Assembly: GCA_942490855.1 (NCBI GenBank)
Contig: CALNYS010000004.1
Coordinates: 310,001 to 374,000, forward strand
Direction of reading: 5' to 3'
Source: CALNYS01 sp942490855
GTDB lineage: Bacteria > Planctomycetota > Phycisphaerae > Phycisphaerales > UBA1924
DNA length: 64,000 nucleotides
Shown: one piece after another, positions 55,413 through 64,000 of the stretch
Numbering within the stretch: the first letter of the stretch is position 1
Layout of the letters: each line of letters starts with the position of its first letter
Position numbers and translations under genes: made by a program
The notes under the pieces: model-generated
Database searches by the model: none
The model's input: only the letters and a program-made list of their open reading frames with translations
Told to the model about the DNA's origin: nothing

Positions 55413-56908
55413 CTACTCCATACCGGGACAGTCGCCCCACGCCGCCAGCAGCGTGGCGAGATCGCTCGCGCTCACAAACCCGTCATTGTCGAAGTCCTCA
55501 GCAGGCGACGTGGTCTCAAACACGGCGAGTAGCCTGGCAAGATCCGCACTGCCCACAACCCCGTCGTTCGAAAGATCAGCGAGGCACGTACTCACGAAGT
55601 CGCCCGGCTCAAGCATCAACGCTCGGAGATCAGTCATGAATGACGGCCCGCGATCGATACAGTTGTCATCGTCCCACGATGTGCAACTGGGGTAATACCA
55701 AAGTTCATCGATCCCCGCGCCGTCACCCGCGAACTGATTAATGATGGTGAGCAACCGGTGCGGGGTAGGCACAAGGTGCGGAGGAGCGCCGTAGCGCGTT
55801 TCGATCACCAAATCGTCCCCATCTCGTGCGAGCGAACCAAAGAACGGACCAAGGATCCAGAGCACATCAAACGCATCATCGGGCTCGTCACGAATCTGCA
55901 CATACACGTCGCCGCCTAGATCGACGACATAAAAATCGGCGCCCGCGCGCCATCGAGATAGACAGACGAGTCCACCGAGAAGATGTGATAGATCCCGTCT
56001 ACGCAGTCGAGCAGATCATCACCAGCTCCGCCAAACAGCCGGCTGTCCCCGCCGGCGTCTCGCAACACATCGTTGCCCGGCCCCCCGTACAACTCGTCCG
56101 TACCACCCATCCCAAGAATGATGTCGTCGCCGTCTCCCCCGAGCACAAAATCGTCCCCATCCCCTGCGTCGATCCTGTCTGCGCCGAGCCCTGCTTCGAT
56201 GGAATCGTCGCCCTCGCCCCCTTCGATCTCGTCGTCGCCGTCGTTGCCGTAGAGAAAATCGTCCCCGGCGCCTCCCACGATCTCATCGTCGCCGTCCCCG
56301 CCGAAGAGGAAGTCCTCCGCGTCGCCGCCCTCTATCACATCGTTCCCCTCGCCGCCGAACACATAACTTATATGGCCAGGGGCGACGATATCATCGTCAC
56401 CGGGGCCGCCCCACACGTAATCGCTCCCGCCTCCACCCCTGAGAATGTCATCCCCGGGTCCGCCAAGAAGCACGTCGTCGCCGGGCCCTCCGTGGAAGAC
56501 AACCGGTTGTGAACCCGCCCACAAAATGTCGTTACCAGAACCGCCGTCGAACGTGACGCGATCCAATGACGGATCATCCTCCAAAAGGAAGACGAAGTCA
56601 TCACCTATATAGCAATCGACGTAGACCGACCCGATGAAAGCCGGAGCGCCCGAAGAAGTGCGGGCCAAGATCAGATCAGATCCTTCTGAGAGCCGGAGCC
56701 ACGTCCAACTGCTCGACTGATCCGTAAAAGTGTCGTACACATTCACGACCTGATCAACTGTCGTCTCAAACTGCGTGTACGCATGGACGAAGGTCTCTGC
56801 GACATGCTGGGGTGTCCCTTCCGCCCGGACGAACGTCGGAACAGTGATGCAAGACGGCCCACACGCGGTATTCATGAGCATGGCAGGGAGGAGGAGGGTG
56901 CTGAGCAT
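55413..56908 (-). pseudogene. Secreted RTX-repeat protein with dockerin-like tail, frameshifted
   Basis: The first frame (56908 to 55916) gives a signal peptide (MLSTLLLPAMLMNTACG), a 100-residue N-domain and 20 RTX nonapeptides, then a stop. A second frame (to 55413) continues the same protein: DFYVVDLGGDVYVQIRDEPD joins across the break at about 55935-55945 if one base is added in GCGCCGATTTTTATG. It ends in two dockerin-type loops (ADLSNDGVVGSADL and DFDNDGFVSASDL). RTX repeats bind calcium and fold outside the cell. The dockerin tail matches that of the haem enzyme at 20586. A single missing base, real or from assembly, explains the break. Confidence 0.82.
56006..56545 (-). repeat. Twenty tandem RTX nonapeptide repeats
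   Basis: Residues 122-301 of the first frame fall into exactly 20 consecutive nine-residue units without a gap. Most match GGxGxDxLx (GGPGDDVLL, GGDGDDEIV, GGEGDDSIE). Three or four are worn (AGSQPVVFH, APGHISYVF, DAGGDSRLF). Each pair of turns would form a calcium-binding parallel beta-roll. Confidence 0.92.
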
Positions 56909-56974
56909 GGCGTTTTCCCGTCTACGTGAGTATGCGCCCTAGTAGAACCGATTCAAATGTTTGTAGCCAAATAA

Positions 56975-57304
56975 TTATCGCTCGAAGAGCACCCGCACCA
57001 CCCCCACCGCCCCCTCAAACCACTCCTCCCGCGCCTCGACATACCCCGCATCCCCAAAGAACGCCTCCTTGGTCTGCTCATCCGGGAAGCTCAGCACGAA
57101 CACCCGGTTGATCCGCGGGTCGATCGCCTCCTCCCCCGCCGCGCCCGTCACATCCTCAGTCAGCACCCCGCTCACCCGGAAGTCGCACGTAAACCGCCCG
57201 CCCATCCGGTGCAGGATCGGCTTCATCGCCGCCCGGTACTCCGCGTAGCGCTCCTCGTCGAGCACCTCGAGGCCGACGAGCATCTCAAATCTGCTTTCGC
57301 TCAT
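56975..57304 (-). CDS. DUF1330-like small protein
   Basis: 109 aa from the ATG at 57304, directly upstream of an MGRALH extension in the same frame. It is a ferredoxin-like alpha/beta protein: MLVGLEVLDEERYAEYRAAM at the start and VFVLSFPDEQTKEAFFGDAG near the end, as in DUF1330/NIPSNAP-like dimeric barrels. The function is unknown. It stands alone. Confidence 0.75.
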   Translation of the reverse strand: MSESRFEMLVGLEVLDEERYAEYRAAMKPILHRMGGRFTCDFRVSGVLTEDVTGAAGEEAIDPRINRVFVLSFPDEQTKEAFFGDAGYVEAREEWFEGAVGVVRVLFER

Positions 57305-57479
57305 GTGCAGAGCCCTCCCCACGCGTCAGGCGCGTGGGCGGACTCTAGGACCCCGCGGAACCAAAGCCGAGGGATCCCAATCCCTCGGTCCCCGGCGCAC
57401 GCAAGAACCAAGCACCCGGAACGGTCCAAGGAGATCGCCACGCTCATCGATTGGGGAGTGAGGAAACGAGTGAGGGGCG

Positions 57480-57800
57480 TTACGCCGCGCGCTTGCTCTG
57501 CAACCGCTCCACGGCTTCCTTGCCGTCCTTGAGCCCGGAGCCCGTCGCCTCGCGGTAGATCTTGATCGCCTCGATCTTCTTCCCCGCTTCGAGCTGCGCC
57601 AGCACCTCGCCGAGCGTTTCCGCGTCGAGCGTGTCGTCGTCGCGGTAGACCTCGGTCCCGTCCGTGGGCAGGAGGGGTGAGTTTGAGCTCGGCTCGACGG
57701 CCGGCGGCCCGGCGGACTCGCTCCCTGAACCCCAGAACAGCTTGCTCAAAAACCCGCCGATGCCGCGGGACCCGCCCGAACCGTGGTGGTGATTGCTCAT
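57480..57800 (-). CDS. Small protein with ribosomal L7/L12 C-terminal-like motif
   Basis: 106 aa. A His/Gly/Ser-rich start (MSNHHHGSGGSRGIGGFLSK) and a Pro-rich linker precede residues 60-100. The latter read LEAGKKIEAIKIYREATGSG and LKDGKEAVERL, close to the factor-binding helix-turn-helix of L7/L12 (K-x-x-A-I-K-x-x-R-E-x-T-G-x-G-L-K). It has no ribosomal-protein neighbours. It may bind a GTPase or the ribosome, or only share the fold. Confidence 0.8.
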   Translation of the reverse strand: MSNHHHGSGGSRGIGGFLSKLFWGSGSESAGPPAVEPSSNSPLLPTDGTEVYRDDDTLDAETLGEVLAQLEAGKKIEAIKIYREATGSGLKDGKEAVERLQSKRAA

Positions 57801-57866
57801 AAGGCCTCCTGGTCAGTGCTTCATCGACCCGGGACCGCCGCCCCTGCCCGCTACACTCCCCTTCCC

Positions 57867-59705
57867 ATGCCAACAGCCGACTTCGACCCCGTCGCCATCC
57901 TCAAAGACCGCCTGCTCCGCGCGATGCGCGCCGCGTTCTCGGACCGGCTCCCCGCCGGGGCCGACCCCCTCATCCAGGCCGCACGCAACCCCGACTTCGG
58001 CGACTTCCAGTCCAACGCCGCCATGCCCCTCGCCAAGGCCCTGGGCGCCAAGCCCCGCGACATCGCCGCGCAGATCGTCGCCCACGCCGACCTCGACGGC
58101 GTCGCCGAGCCGCTCAGCGAGGCCTCCATCGCCGGTCCCGGCTTCATCAACATCCGCCTCGCCCCCGGCGTCCTCTCGGGGCTGCTGACCGCGTTCGACA
58201 CCCCGGCACTGGGCATCGAGCCGCCGGCCGAACCGCAGACCATCGCCGTCGACGTCTGCGGCGTGAACCTCGCCAAGCAGATGCACGTCGGGCACCTCCG
58301 CGCCACCGTCATCGGCGACGCCGTCGCCCGCCTCTTCGAGCGCCTCGGGCACACCGCGATCCGCCAGAACCACCTGGGCGACTGGGGCCTCCCCATCGCC
58401 ATGGTCGTGCGCGCCGTCCAGCGTGGCGGGAACGCCGAGACCCTCGACGACCTCGACCGCCTCTACCGCGCCGCGCAGCGCGAGTGCAAGCCCGACCGCA
58501 AGGGCCTCGAGGCCGTCCGCCGCTTCGACCTCGGGCCCAAGGCCGAAGCCGAGCTCGAAGAGCAGGTCGCCTCCGCCGAGGACGCGCTCGCCGAAGCCAA
58601 GCAGACGCTCATCAAGATGCAGTCGGGCGACGCCGCCACCGTCGCGGTGTGGGAGACGCTCAAGGACGTCACCATGTCCGAGTGCCTCGCGGCGTGCGCG
58701 ACCCTCCGCGCGAACATCACCAGCGAGCACACCGCCGGCGAGTCCTCCTACCGCGAGGAACTGCCCGAGATCGTCGCGGACCTCGAATCCCGCGGCGTCG
58801 CGACGGAATCCGACGGCGCGCTGGTGATCGACCTGACCGACGTGGGCATCAAAGAGCCCTGCCTCGTGCGCAAGTCCGACGGCGGGTTCCTCTACGCCAC
58901 GACCGACCTCGCCGCCATCCGCCGGCGCGTGCAGAAGCTCGGCGCGTCGCGCGTCGTCTACTGCGTCGATGCGCGCCAGGCCCTGCACTTCAAGCAGGTC
59001 TTCGCCGGCGCCACCAAAGCCGGGTACGCCACGCTCCCCAGCGGCGAGAACGCCACGCTCGAGCACGCCGCCTTCGGCACCATCCTCGGCCCCGACAACA
59101 AGCCCTTCAAAACCCGCTCGGGCGAGAACGTCAAGCTCAGCGCCCTCCTCGACGAGGCGATCGAGCGCGCGGCCGCGGCCGTGGCAGAGAAGAACCCCGA
59201 CCTCCCCGCCGCCAAGCGCGCCGAGGTAGCCGAGGCCGTCGGCATGACGGCGATCAAGTACGCCGACCTCGCGACCGAGCGCGTCAAGGACTACGTTTTC
59301 GACTTCGACCGCATGCTCGCGTTCGAGGGCGACACCGGTCCGTACCTCCAGTACGCCCTCGTGCGCATCAAGAGCATCCTGCGCAAGGCCGCGGCCGAAG
59401 GGATCACGCTCGACGCCTCAGCCGGCCTCGCGATCAACGAACCACAGGAAAAGACGCTCGCGCTCGAGCTCCTGCGGTTCCCGTCGGCGGTCGAGAGCGC
59501 CGCCGAGAGCCTCCAGCCGCACCGGCTGTGCGCCTACCTGCAAGACCTCGCCCGCGCGTTCAGTGCGTTCTTCGAGAACTGCCCGGTCCTGAAAGCCTCC
59601 GACGACACGACCCGCGCCTCGCGCCTGCGCCTCGCCGCGTTGACAGGGCGCGTGCTGGAATCAGGGCTCGAAACGCTGGGGCTCGTGCCGCTCGAAGAGA
59701 TGTAA
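57867..59705 (+). CDS. argS: Arginyl-tRNA synthetase
   Basis: 612 aa from the ATG at 57867; the open frame upstream overlaps the divergent gene. The class I signature is NLAKQMHVGHLRATVIGD (HIGH-like HVGH), and FKTRSGENVKLSALLDEA is in the place of KMSKS. The C-terminal DALR anticodon domain ends the protein (YLQDLARAFSAFFENCPVLK). It attaches arginine to tRNA-Arg. Length and domains are normal. Confidence 0.97.
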   Translation: MPTADFDPVAILKDRLLRAMRAAFSDRLPAGADPLIQAARNPDFGDFQSNAAMPLAKALGAKPRDIAAQIVAHADLDGVAEPLSEASIAGPGFINIRLAPGVLSGLLTAFDTPALGIEPPAEPQTIAVDVCGVNLAKQMHVGHLRATVIGDAVARLFERLGHTAIRQNHLGDWGLPIAMVVRAVQRGGNAETLDDLDRLYRAAQRECKPDRKGLEAVRRFDLGPKAEAELEEQVASAEDALAEAKQTLIKMQSGDAATVAVWETLKDVTMSECLAACATLRANITSEHTAGESSYREELPEIVADLESRGVATESDGALVIDLTDVGIKEPCLVRKSDGGFLYATTDLAAIRRRVQKLGASRVVYCVDARQALHFKQVFAGATKAGYATLPSGENATLEHAAFGTILGPDNKPFKTRSGENVKLSALLDEAIERAAAAVAEKNPDLPAAKRAEVAEAVGMTAIKYADLATERVKDYVFDFDRMLAFEGDTGPYLQYALVRIKSILRKAAAEGITLDASAGLAINEPQEKTLALELLRFPSAVESAAESLQPHRLCAYLQDLARAFSAFFENCPVLKASDDTTRASRLRLAALTGRVLESGLETLGLVPLEEM

Positions 59706-59790
59706 GGCCGGCGAGCGGAACCGACCCGCATCTTCGTGCGCACAACCGCGAGACGATCAGTCTCAACGCGAAGCCCACGGAGCCGGTGCT

Positions 59791-60345
59791 ATGCGATTCA
59801 TATTGATTCTCGGCGTGCTCGTCCCCGCGTTCTTTATCGTTACCGCGTGCATCCCCGCGTACGAACGCTCATCAGAGTATGAGCTGAAGACCGGAGCGAT
59901 CCGGACCACGATCTACCGCTACCGGATACCGACCGAGACCACTACGACCGAGGTCGCAGGCTGGCCGCTGAACTCAGTGCCGATCGAGGAGCACGTTTGG
60001 AAACGTGGTGGATGCCGTCGCAGCAGCTCGTTCTTTTCAACCGACGTCACCCGCGTCGGCTGTGGGCCGAACTGGGGAGCGAAGGACGGCCACAGCCAGC
60101 TCGTGTGGCTCTTAGAGGAAGCCGGCGTTCCACGTTCTGAGCGCCGATCAATCCACGCGGCGCTCGGAAAACTCCTCGAAGACCCGAAGGGTTGGTGGGT
60201 CTCATGCAGACCCCAGGACGCCTACTCCGACGCCCCTCCAGCGTCGATCGACGCGATCTACGCCGAAGACTACGAGGGCAAACGCACCTACCTCTGGCGG
60301 CGCGAGCTGCTCACTGCTCCTCCGCCCGTTTCATCTCCAGAATAA
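59791..60345 (+). CDS. Putative lipoprotein, unknown function
   Basis: 184 aa. The signal (MRFILILGVLVPAFFIVTAC) ends in a lipobox-like VTAC. The mature part has five further cysteines and no family I recognise (segments GGCRRSSSFFSTDVTRVGCG, then SQLVWLLEEAGVPRSERRSI). GGAG lies 8 bases before the ATG. Base composition is lower in GC than its neighbours. It is 85 bp after argS. Confidence 0.7.
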   Translation: MRFILILGVLVPAFFIVTACIPAYERSSEYELKTGAIRTTIYRYRIPTETTTTEVAGWPLNSVPIEEHVWKRGGCRRSSSFFSTDVTRVGCGPNWGAKDGHSQLVWLLEEAGVPRSERRSIHAALGKLLEDPKGWWVSCRPQDAYSDAPPASIDAIYAEDYEGKRTYLWRRELLTAPPPVSSPE

Positions 60346-60378
60346 AACCCGTCCGACCGCTGGGCGCTCACGACGTCC

Positions 60379-61017
60379 TTAGCGCATCGCGTTCAGCAAC
60401 GCCCGCCCGGGCGCCTGCCCGTTGATGAGCAGCACGTCGATCCCGCGGACCCGCCAGGACTCACCCTCTTTCCGCCAGTCGATCGCGACCCACGTCAGCG
60501 TCGGGCCGGCGCCAGCGATCGACGCGCGGAGGAAGGTTTGCGTCTTCGCCGAGACGTCGGTGTAGACCTCTGTCTGGCGCTCCTCGCGCGCCAGCCCATT
60601 GAGCCCGCCCTCGCGGGCGCGGTCAACACCGCTCAGGACGAACGCCCGGCCGGCGCCCGGCAGCTGGACGCCGGCCGCGGCCACCCCGACGTCGGGGGCC
60701 ATGAGGGCGTCGGCGGCGTTCCGATCGCCCTGCTCGACCGCCGTGAAGAACGCCTCGGCCGCCGCCTGGACCTCCTCGTGATCGGAGACGTACAGCCGCC
60801 CCCCCGCCCAGACCGCCACACCCAGCACCATGACCCCCAGAGCCGCCGTCTTGCCCCGCTTGATGGAGCGGGCCGGGCCGGCCAGCAGGACCAGCCCGAC
60901 GAAGGCGAGGGCGATCCCGGTCACGAGGGACCGCTGGTTGAGCCAGAGCTCGACACCCCCGGGGTCGCTGAGGGGGGCGGGGGCGGAGAAGACCGATTGG
61001 GCGATGAGGTGGAGCAT
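60379..61017 (-). CDS. Two-helix membrane protein with NTF2-like domain
   Basis: 212 aa from the ATG at 61017; the longer frame upstream lies opposite the next gene. Two membrane helices (SLVTGIALAFVGLVLLAGPA and TAALGVMVLGVAVWAGGRLY) precede an exported domain. That domain starts EVQAAAEAFFTAVEQGDRNA, with the helix-then-sheet order of NTF2/SnoaL-like ligand-binding domains. The function is unknown. It is divergent from the MptE-like gene. Confidence 0.7.
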   Translation of the reverse strand: MLHLIAQSVFSAPAPLSDPGGVELWLNQRSLVTGIALAFVGLVLLAGPARSIKRGKTAALGVMVLGVAVWAGGRLYVSDHEEVQAAAEAFFTAVEQGDRNAADALMAPDVGVAAAGVQLPGAGRAFVLSGVDRAREGGLNGLAREERQTEVYTDVSAKTQTFLRASIAGAGPTLTWVAIDWRKEGESWRVRGIDVLLINGQAPGRALLNAMR

Positions 61018-61135
61018 CCCTCCATTGTTGCAGCGTGGGCGCGATTGGTTCCGATGAATCCGAAGGACGGGCGGAGCCCGCCGACGGCGACGCGTGCGCG
61101 CCGAGGGCGCGGTTCCGACCGAGGGAGACCGCCGC

Positions 61136-64000
61136 ATGCCCACCGCACCCGCAGGACGCACGCCGACCGAGGCGGCCGCCGTCCCGCTCCCCGCGCGTGA
61201 GCGCCTGGACGCGAACCTCCGCGCGATCGGAGCGATCCGCCCCGACCTCGCCGTGAGGATCGCCGAATCCCCCGCCGACCCGGCCCTCGCGTTCAGCGTC
61301 GCGCCCGACGGCGCGCTGACCGCAACGCGCGATGGTCGTGCGCTCGCGAGCAAGCGCCGCCCGCGCGAGGAGGCATCGCGGGTCGCCGACAGCATCGACG
61401 TGCGCGAGCACGCCGTCTTCGTGGTCATGGGCTTCGGGCTTGGGCACCACGTCCGGGCGATCGCCGAGCGGCTCGGGCGCACCGGGCTGATCTGCGTCTT
61501 CGAGCCCGACCTCGCGCTCCTGCGCGCCGTGCTGGAGCGGGTCGATTGCACCGCGTGGCTCGGCAGCGGCAACGTGATCATCTTCGACGACGCGGAGGAC
61601 ACCGCGGCGATCTCCCGCGCGGCGCACCAGCGGGAGGCGATCTTCGGGCTCGGGGTCCGCTTCGTCGAACACGGCCCGAGCGCCGTGCGTCTCGGCGCCA
61701 GCGCGGGGACGTTCAGCCACACCGTCGCGCAGGCCGTCGCGGCCGTGCGCACCAGCGTCGTCACGACAATGGTGCAGACCGAGGTCACGGTGCGCAACGG
61801 GCTCATGAACGCCGAGCACTACGTCGCCGGCGCCGGGCGCGGCGACGAGGGAATCTGCGACCTCGAAGGGCTGTGCGCCGGGCGCCCGGCAATCGTGGTC
61901 TCGGCCGGCCCGAGCCTGCGGCGGAACATCCATTTGCTGCGCGACCCGGCGGTGCGCGAGAAGTGCGTCATCATCGCGGTGCAGACGGCGCTCAAGACGC
62001 TGCTCGCGGAGGGGATCAAGCCGCACTTCGTGTGCGCGCTCGACTACCACGAGATCAGCAAGCGCTTCTACGACGGGCTGACCGCCGAGGATGTCGCGGG
62101 CGTCACGCTCGTCGCGGAGGGCAAGGTCAACGCGGCCGTGCTCGACGCGTACCCCGGGCCGGTGCGCATGGCCGCGGACGAGACGCTCGATCTCCTGCTC
62201 CCGCCCGCGCTGCGCGGTGAGCACGGGCGGATCCGCGCGGGATCAACGGTCGCGCACCTCTGTTACTACCTCGCGCGTCACCTCGGGTGCGACCCGGTGA
62301 TCCTCACGGGGCAGGACCTCGCGTTCACCGACGGCGTGTACTACGGCGAGGGCGCCGCGATCCACCAGGTCTGGGCGGCTGAGCTCGGTCCGTTCCGGAC
62401 GCTCGAGATGATGGAGTGGGAGCGCATCGCCCGCTCGAAGCGATCGCTCCGCGCCGTCCGCGACCGCGACGGCGAGCGCCTCTACACCGACGAACAGATG
62501 GCGACGTACCGCGTCCAGCTCGAGCGCACGTTCGCCGAGGACGCCGAGCGCGGTTTCACGACGCTCGACGCGAGCGAGGGCGGTGCGGTCAAAGCCAACG
62601 CGGATCCCGTGTCGCTGCGTGAAGCCCTGGACGCGCACGCCGGGGCGGACGCGCCGGACCTCCCCGCGATCCCCGTCCCGCCCCGCGCGGCTCTCGCGCC
62701 TGACCGTCGCGCCGCGCTGTCGCGCCGCTTCGCGGAGGTGCGCCAGCAGGTCGGGCGCGTCGAGCTGCTGTGCGAGCGCTCGGCGAAGATCCTCGAGCGG
62801 ATGCACGGGCTAGACGGCGACCAGAGCCGGCTCAACCCGCTGATCGAGGAACTCCACGCGATGCGCGACGAGACGCGCTCGCTCCAGCCCGGCTACGAGC
62901 TGGTGCAGAAGATCAACCAGACCGGCGCGTTCAACCGCGCCCGCGCCGACCGCGACATCCATCTCGCAGACGACACGCCTCTCGAACGCCAGCGCCGTCA
63001 GATCGAGCGCGACCAGACCAACGTGCGCTGGTTGGGCGAGGCCGCCGGCGAGACCGCACGCCTGCTCGATGCGGCCCAGCGAGCGCTCGAAGGCGCAGAG
63101 AAGATCACACGTTCTTCGTGCAACGATCACCCCGAGACGGTCGCGCTCCAGACCGATCGCACCGCGTGCGTGATCTGCGTCGATCACGAGCAGAATCACG
63201 ACGGGCGGGCGCGCACGCTCGACGGCCAGACGCTCCGCGACGTGCTCGGGCGCGTCGCGTCGTGCCGAACGATCGAGCGCGTCGTGCTTGCATCTGGCGA
63301 CGTCGCGCGAACGCGGGCGATGACAGTCGACGCTCCGGCGACGCTCCGGATCGAGCACAGCGAGATCGACCTGTGCGCGCTGCGCGACGCACGACGCACG
63401 GTCAGCGCGGCGCGTGTGTGGTCGCCCGACGCGTGGCGGGGCGGGCTGGGCGGGGCGACGGTCTACGACGGCTTGTACGACGCGTCTACGCTCGCGCGCC
63501 TGATGAACGAGCACGGGCTGGACACGGCGCTGCTCGTCGGCGACGACTGGACGGCGCTCGATCCTGGGGTCACCGACGAGATCGTGCGCCGCCGGGGCGA
63601 GGACCCCGAAAACCACCGCGTCGTGTTCTCGCAAGCCGCGCCGGGGCGGGCGGGGATCGCGCTGGCCCGCGGGCTGGTCGAAGAGTTCGCTTCCGCGAAG
63701 GGTGCGGCGCAGGCGTGGTCGAGCGTGGGGAGCGTGCTCGGGTACATGCCCTTCCACCCGCTGGCCGACCCCATCTCCAAGCCTCTGTGCGTGACGATCG
63801 ACCCGGCGCTCCGCGACGCGCCGAGCGATTCGGCGACGGGCGTGCCTTCGCACCTCATCGTTGAACTGAGCGCGACGCGACCGAACACGGGTGGGCTGCG
63901 CGCGGTGTGGTGCAACGAGACTGAACACGCCATGCTCTCTGCACGCGAGTGGACCGCCATCCTCGAACGCAGCGCGCAGGCGTTCCCGGACGCGTGTGTG
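61136..64000 (+). CDS. MptE-like (DUF115) protein with C-terminal nucleotidyltransferase-like region, partial
   Basis: 955 codons from an ATG behind GAGGGAGA; the frame is open to the right edge, so the C-terminus is missing. The middle (about 240-420) is a DUF115/MptE-like domain: AGRPAIVVSAGPSLRRNIHL, then IIAVQTALKTLLAEGIKPHF, VCALDYHE and VILTGQDLAFTDG. This family includes archaeal hydroxymethylpterin kinases and the Maf glycosyltransferases that put nonulosonic acids on flagellin. From about residue 680 a second part (TACVICVDHEQNHDGRARTL, GGATVYDGLYDASTLARLMN, TALLVGDDWTALDPGVTDEI) resembles SpcF/CMP-sugar nucleotidyltransferases. It probably acts in protein or surface glycosylation; the assignment of the second part is inference. 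Confidence 0.8.
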   Translation, partial: MPTAPAGRTPTEAAAVPLPARERLDANLRAIGAIRPDLAVRIAESPADPALAFSVAPDGALTATRDGRALASKRRPREEASRVADSIDVREHAVFVVMGFGLGHHVRAIAERLGRTGLICVFEPDLALLRAVLERVDCTAWLGSGNVIIFDDAEDTAAISRAAHQREAIFGLGVRFVEHGPSAVRLGASAGTFSHTVAQAVAAVRTSVVTTMVQTEVTVRNGLMNAEHYVAGAGRGDEGICDLEGLCAGRPAIVVSAGPSLRRNIHLLRDPAVREKCVIIAVQTALKTLLAEGIKPHFVCALDYHEISKRFYDGLTAEDVAGVTLVAEGKVNAAVLDAYPGPVRMAADETLDLLLPPALRGEHGRIRAGSTVAHLCYYLARHLGCDPVILTGQDLAFTDGVYYGEGAAIHQVWAAELGPFRTLEMMEWERIARSKRSLRAVRDRDGERLYTDEQMATYRVQLERTFAEDAERGFTTLDASEGGAVKANADPVSLREALDAHAGADAPDLPAIPVPPRAALAPDRRAALSRRFAEVRQQVGRVELLCERSAKILERMHGLDGDQSRLNPLIEELHAMRDETRSLQPGYELVQKINQTGAFNRARADRDIHLADDTPLERQRRQIERDQTNVRWLGEAAGETARLLDAAQRALEGAEKITRSSCNDHPETVALQTDRTACVICVDHEQNHDGRARTLDGQTLRDVLGRVASCRTIERVVLASGDVARTRAMTVDAPATLRIEHSEIDLCALRDARRTVSAARVWSPDAWRGGLGGATVYDGLYDASTLARLMNEHGLDTALLVGDDWTALDPGVTDEIVRRRGEDPENHRVVFSQAAPGRAGIALARGLVEEFASAKGAAQAWSSVGSVLGYMPFHPLADPISKPLCVTIDPALRDAPSDSATGVPSHLIVELSATRPNTGGLRAVWCNETEHAMLSAREWTAILERSAQAFPDACV

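Noticed and set aside
55413..56908. Two separate genes for the RTX and dockerin parts
   Set aside because: The second frame has no signal peptide or good ribosome site, and its sequence continues the first smoothly across a one-base gap.

Overview
This is a GC-rich bacterial chromosome segment. It most likely comes from a planctomycete of the Phycisphaerae type. That assignment is an inference from gene content: dockerin-like EF-hand tails on secreted proteins, Ser/Thr kinases fused to TolB-like propellers, a 23S-5S rRNA operon with no 16S gene beside it, an exosortase/EPS locus, an HU protein with a histone-H1-like tail, and a PilM-type pilus module in a distinctive arrangement. I see no prophage, insertion sequence or CRISPR array.

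Layout. 1-9.0 kb holds signalling and envelope genes: two paralogous kinase-propeller proteins in opposite orientations around a TPR-sulfotransferase, then an MscS channel and a GAF-GGDEF diguanylate cyclase. 9.2-18.3 kb is housekeeping: a cupin lipoprotein, tRNA-Asp, DNA polymerase I, a GlmU-like nucleotidyltransferase, HU with an H1-like tail, a CvpA-like protein, photolyase and an exported hydrolase. 18.4-26.5 kb holds dnaK, a secreted haem dioxygenase/peroxidase with a dockerin tail, a secreted cysteine-repeat protein with three YHS/TRASH-like modules, an EVE protein, a SpoIIE-type phosphatase and lipA.

26.6-38.6 kb is an exopolysaccharide operon behind a clear promoter: Wza-like lipoprotein, exosortase, EpsI, a giant TPR protein, a Wzz/Wzc-like protein (frameshifted, degenerate Walker A) and a WecA-like phosphoglycosyltransferase that probably starts at CTG. 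38.6-45.2 kb is mixed: AhpD-like protein, bS18, polyprenyl diphosphate synthase, two methyltransferases, a frameshifted TPR lipoprotein and a DinB protein. 45.3-48.7 kb is the unlinked 23S-5S operon with its own promoter, boxA-like leader and terminator.

48.8-53.8 kb is a three-gene PilM(-N)/PilO-like operon. 53.9-64 kb carries an S1-domain protein, an RTX-repeat/dockerin protein (frameshifted), small proteins, argS, two uncharacterised envelope proteins and a partial MptE-like protein running off the right end.

Four apparent single-base frameshifts occur in three genes. Each gene reads well on both sides, so assembly indels are as likely as real mutations. Three good promoters (tRNA-Asp, 23S, EPS operon) share the form TTGACA-N16-TANNNT, which suggests the local housekeeping sigma signature. 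The strongest candidates for new biology are the cysteine-repeat protein, the COX/alpha-DOX-like dockerin enzyme beside it, and the EPS locus with a catalytically degenerate Wzc.
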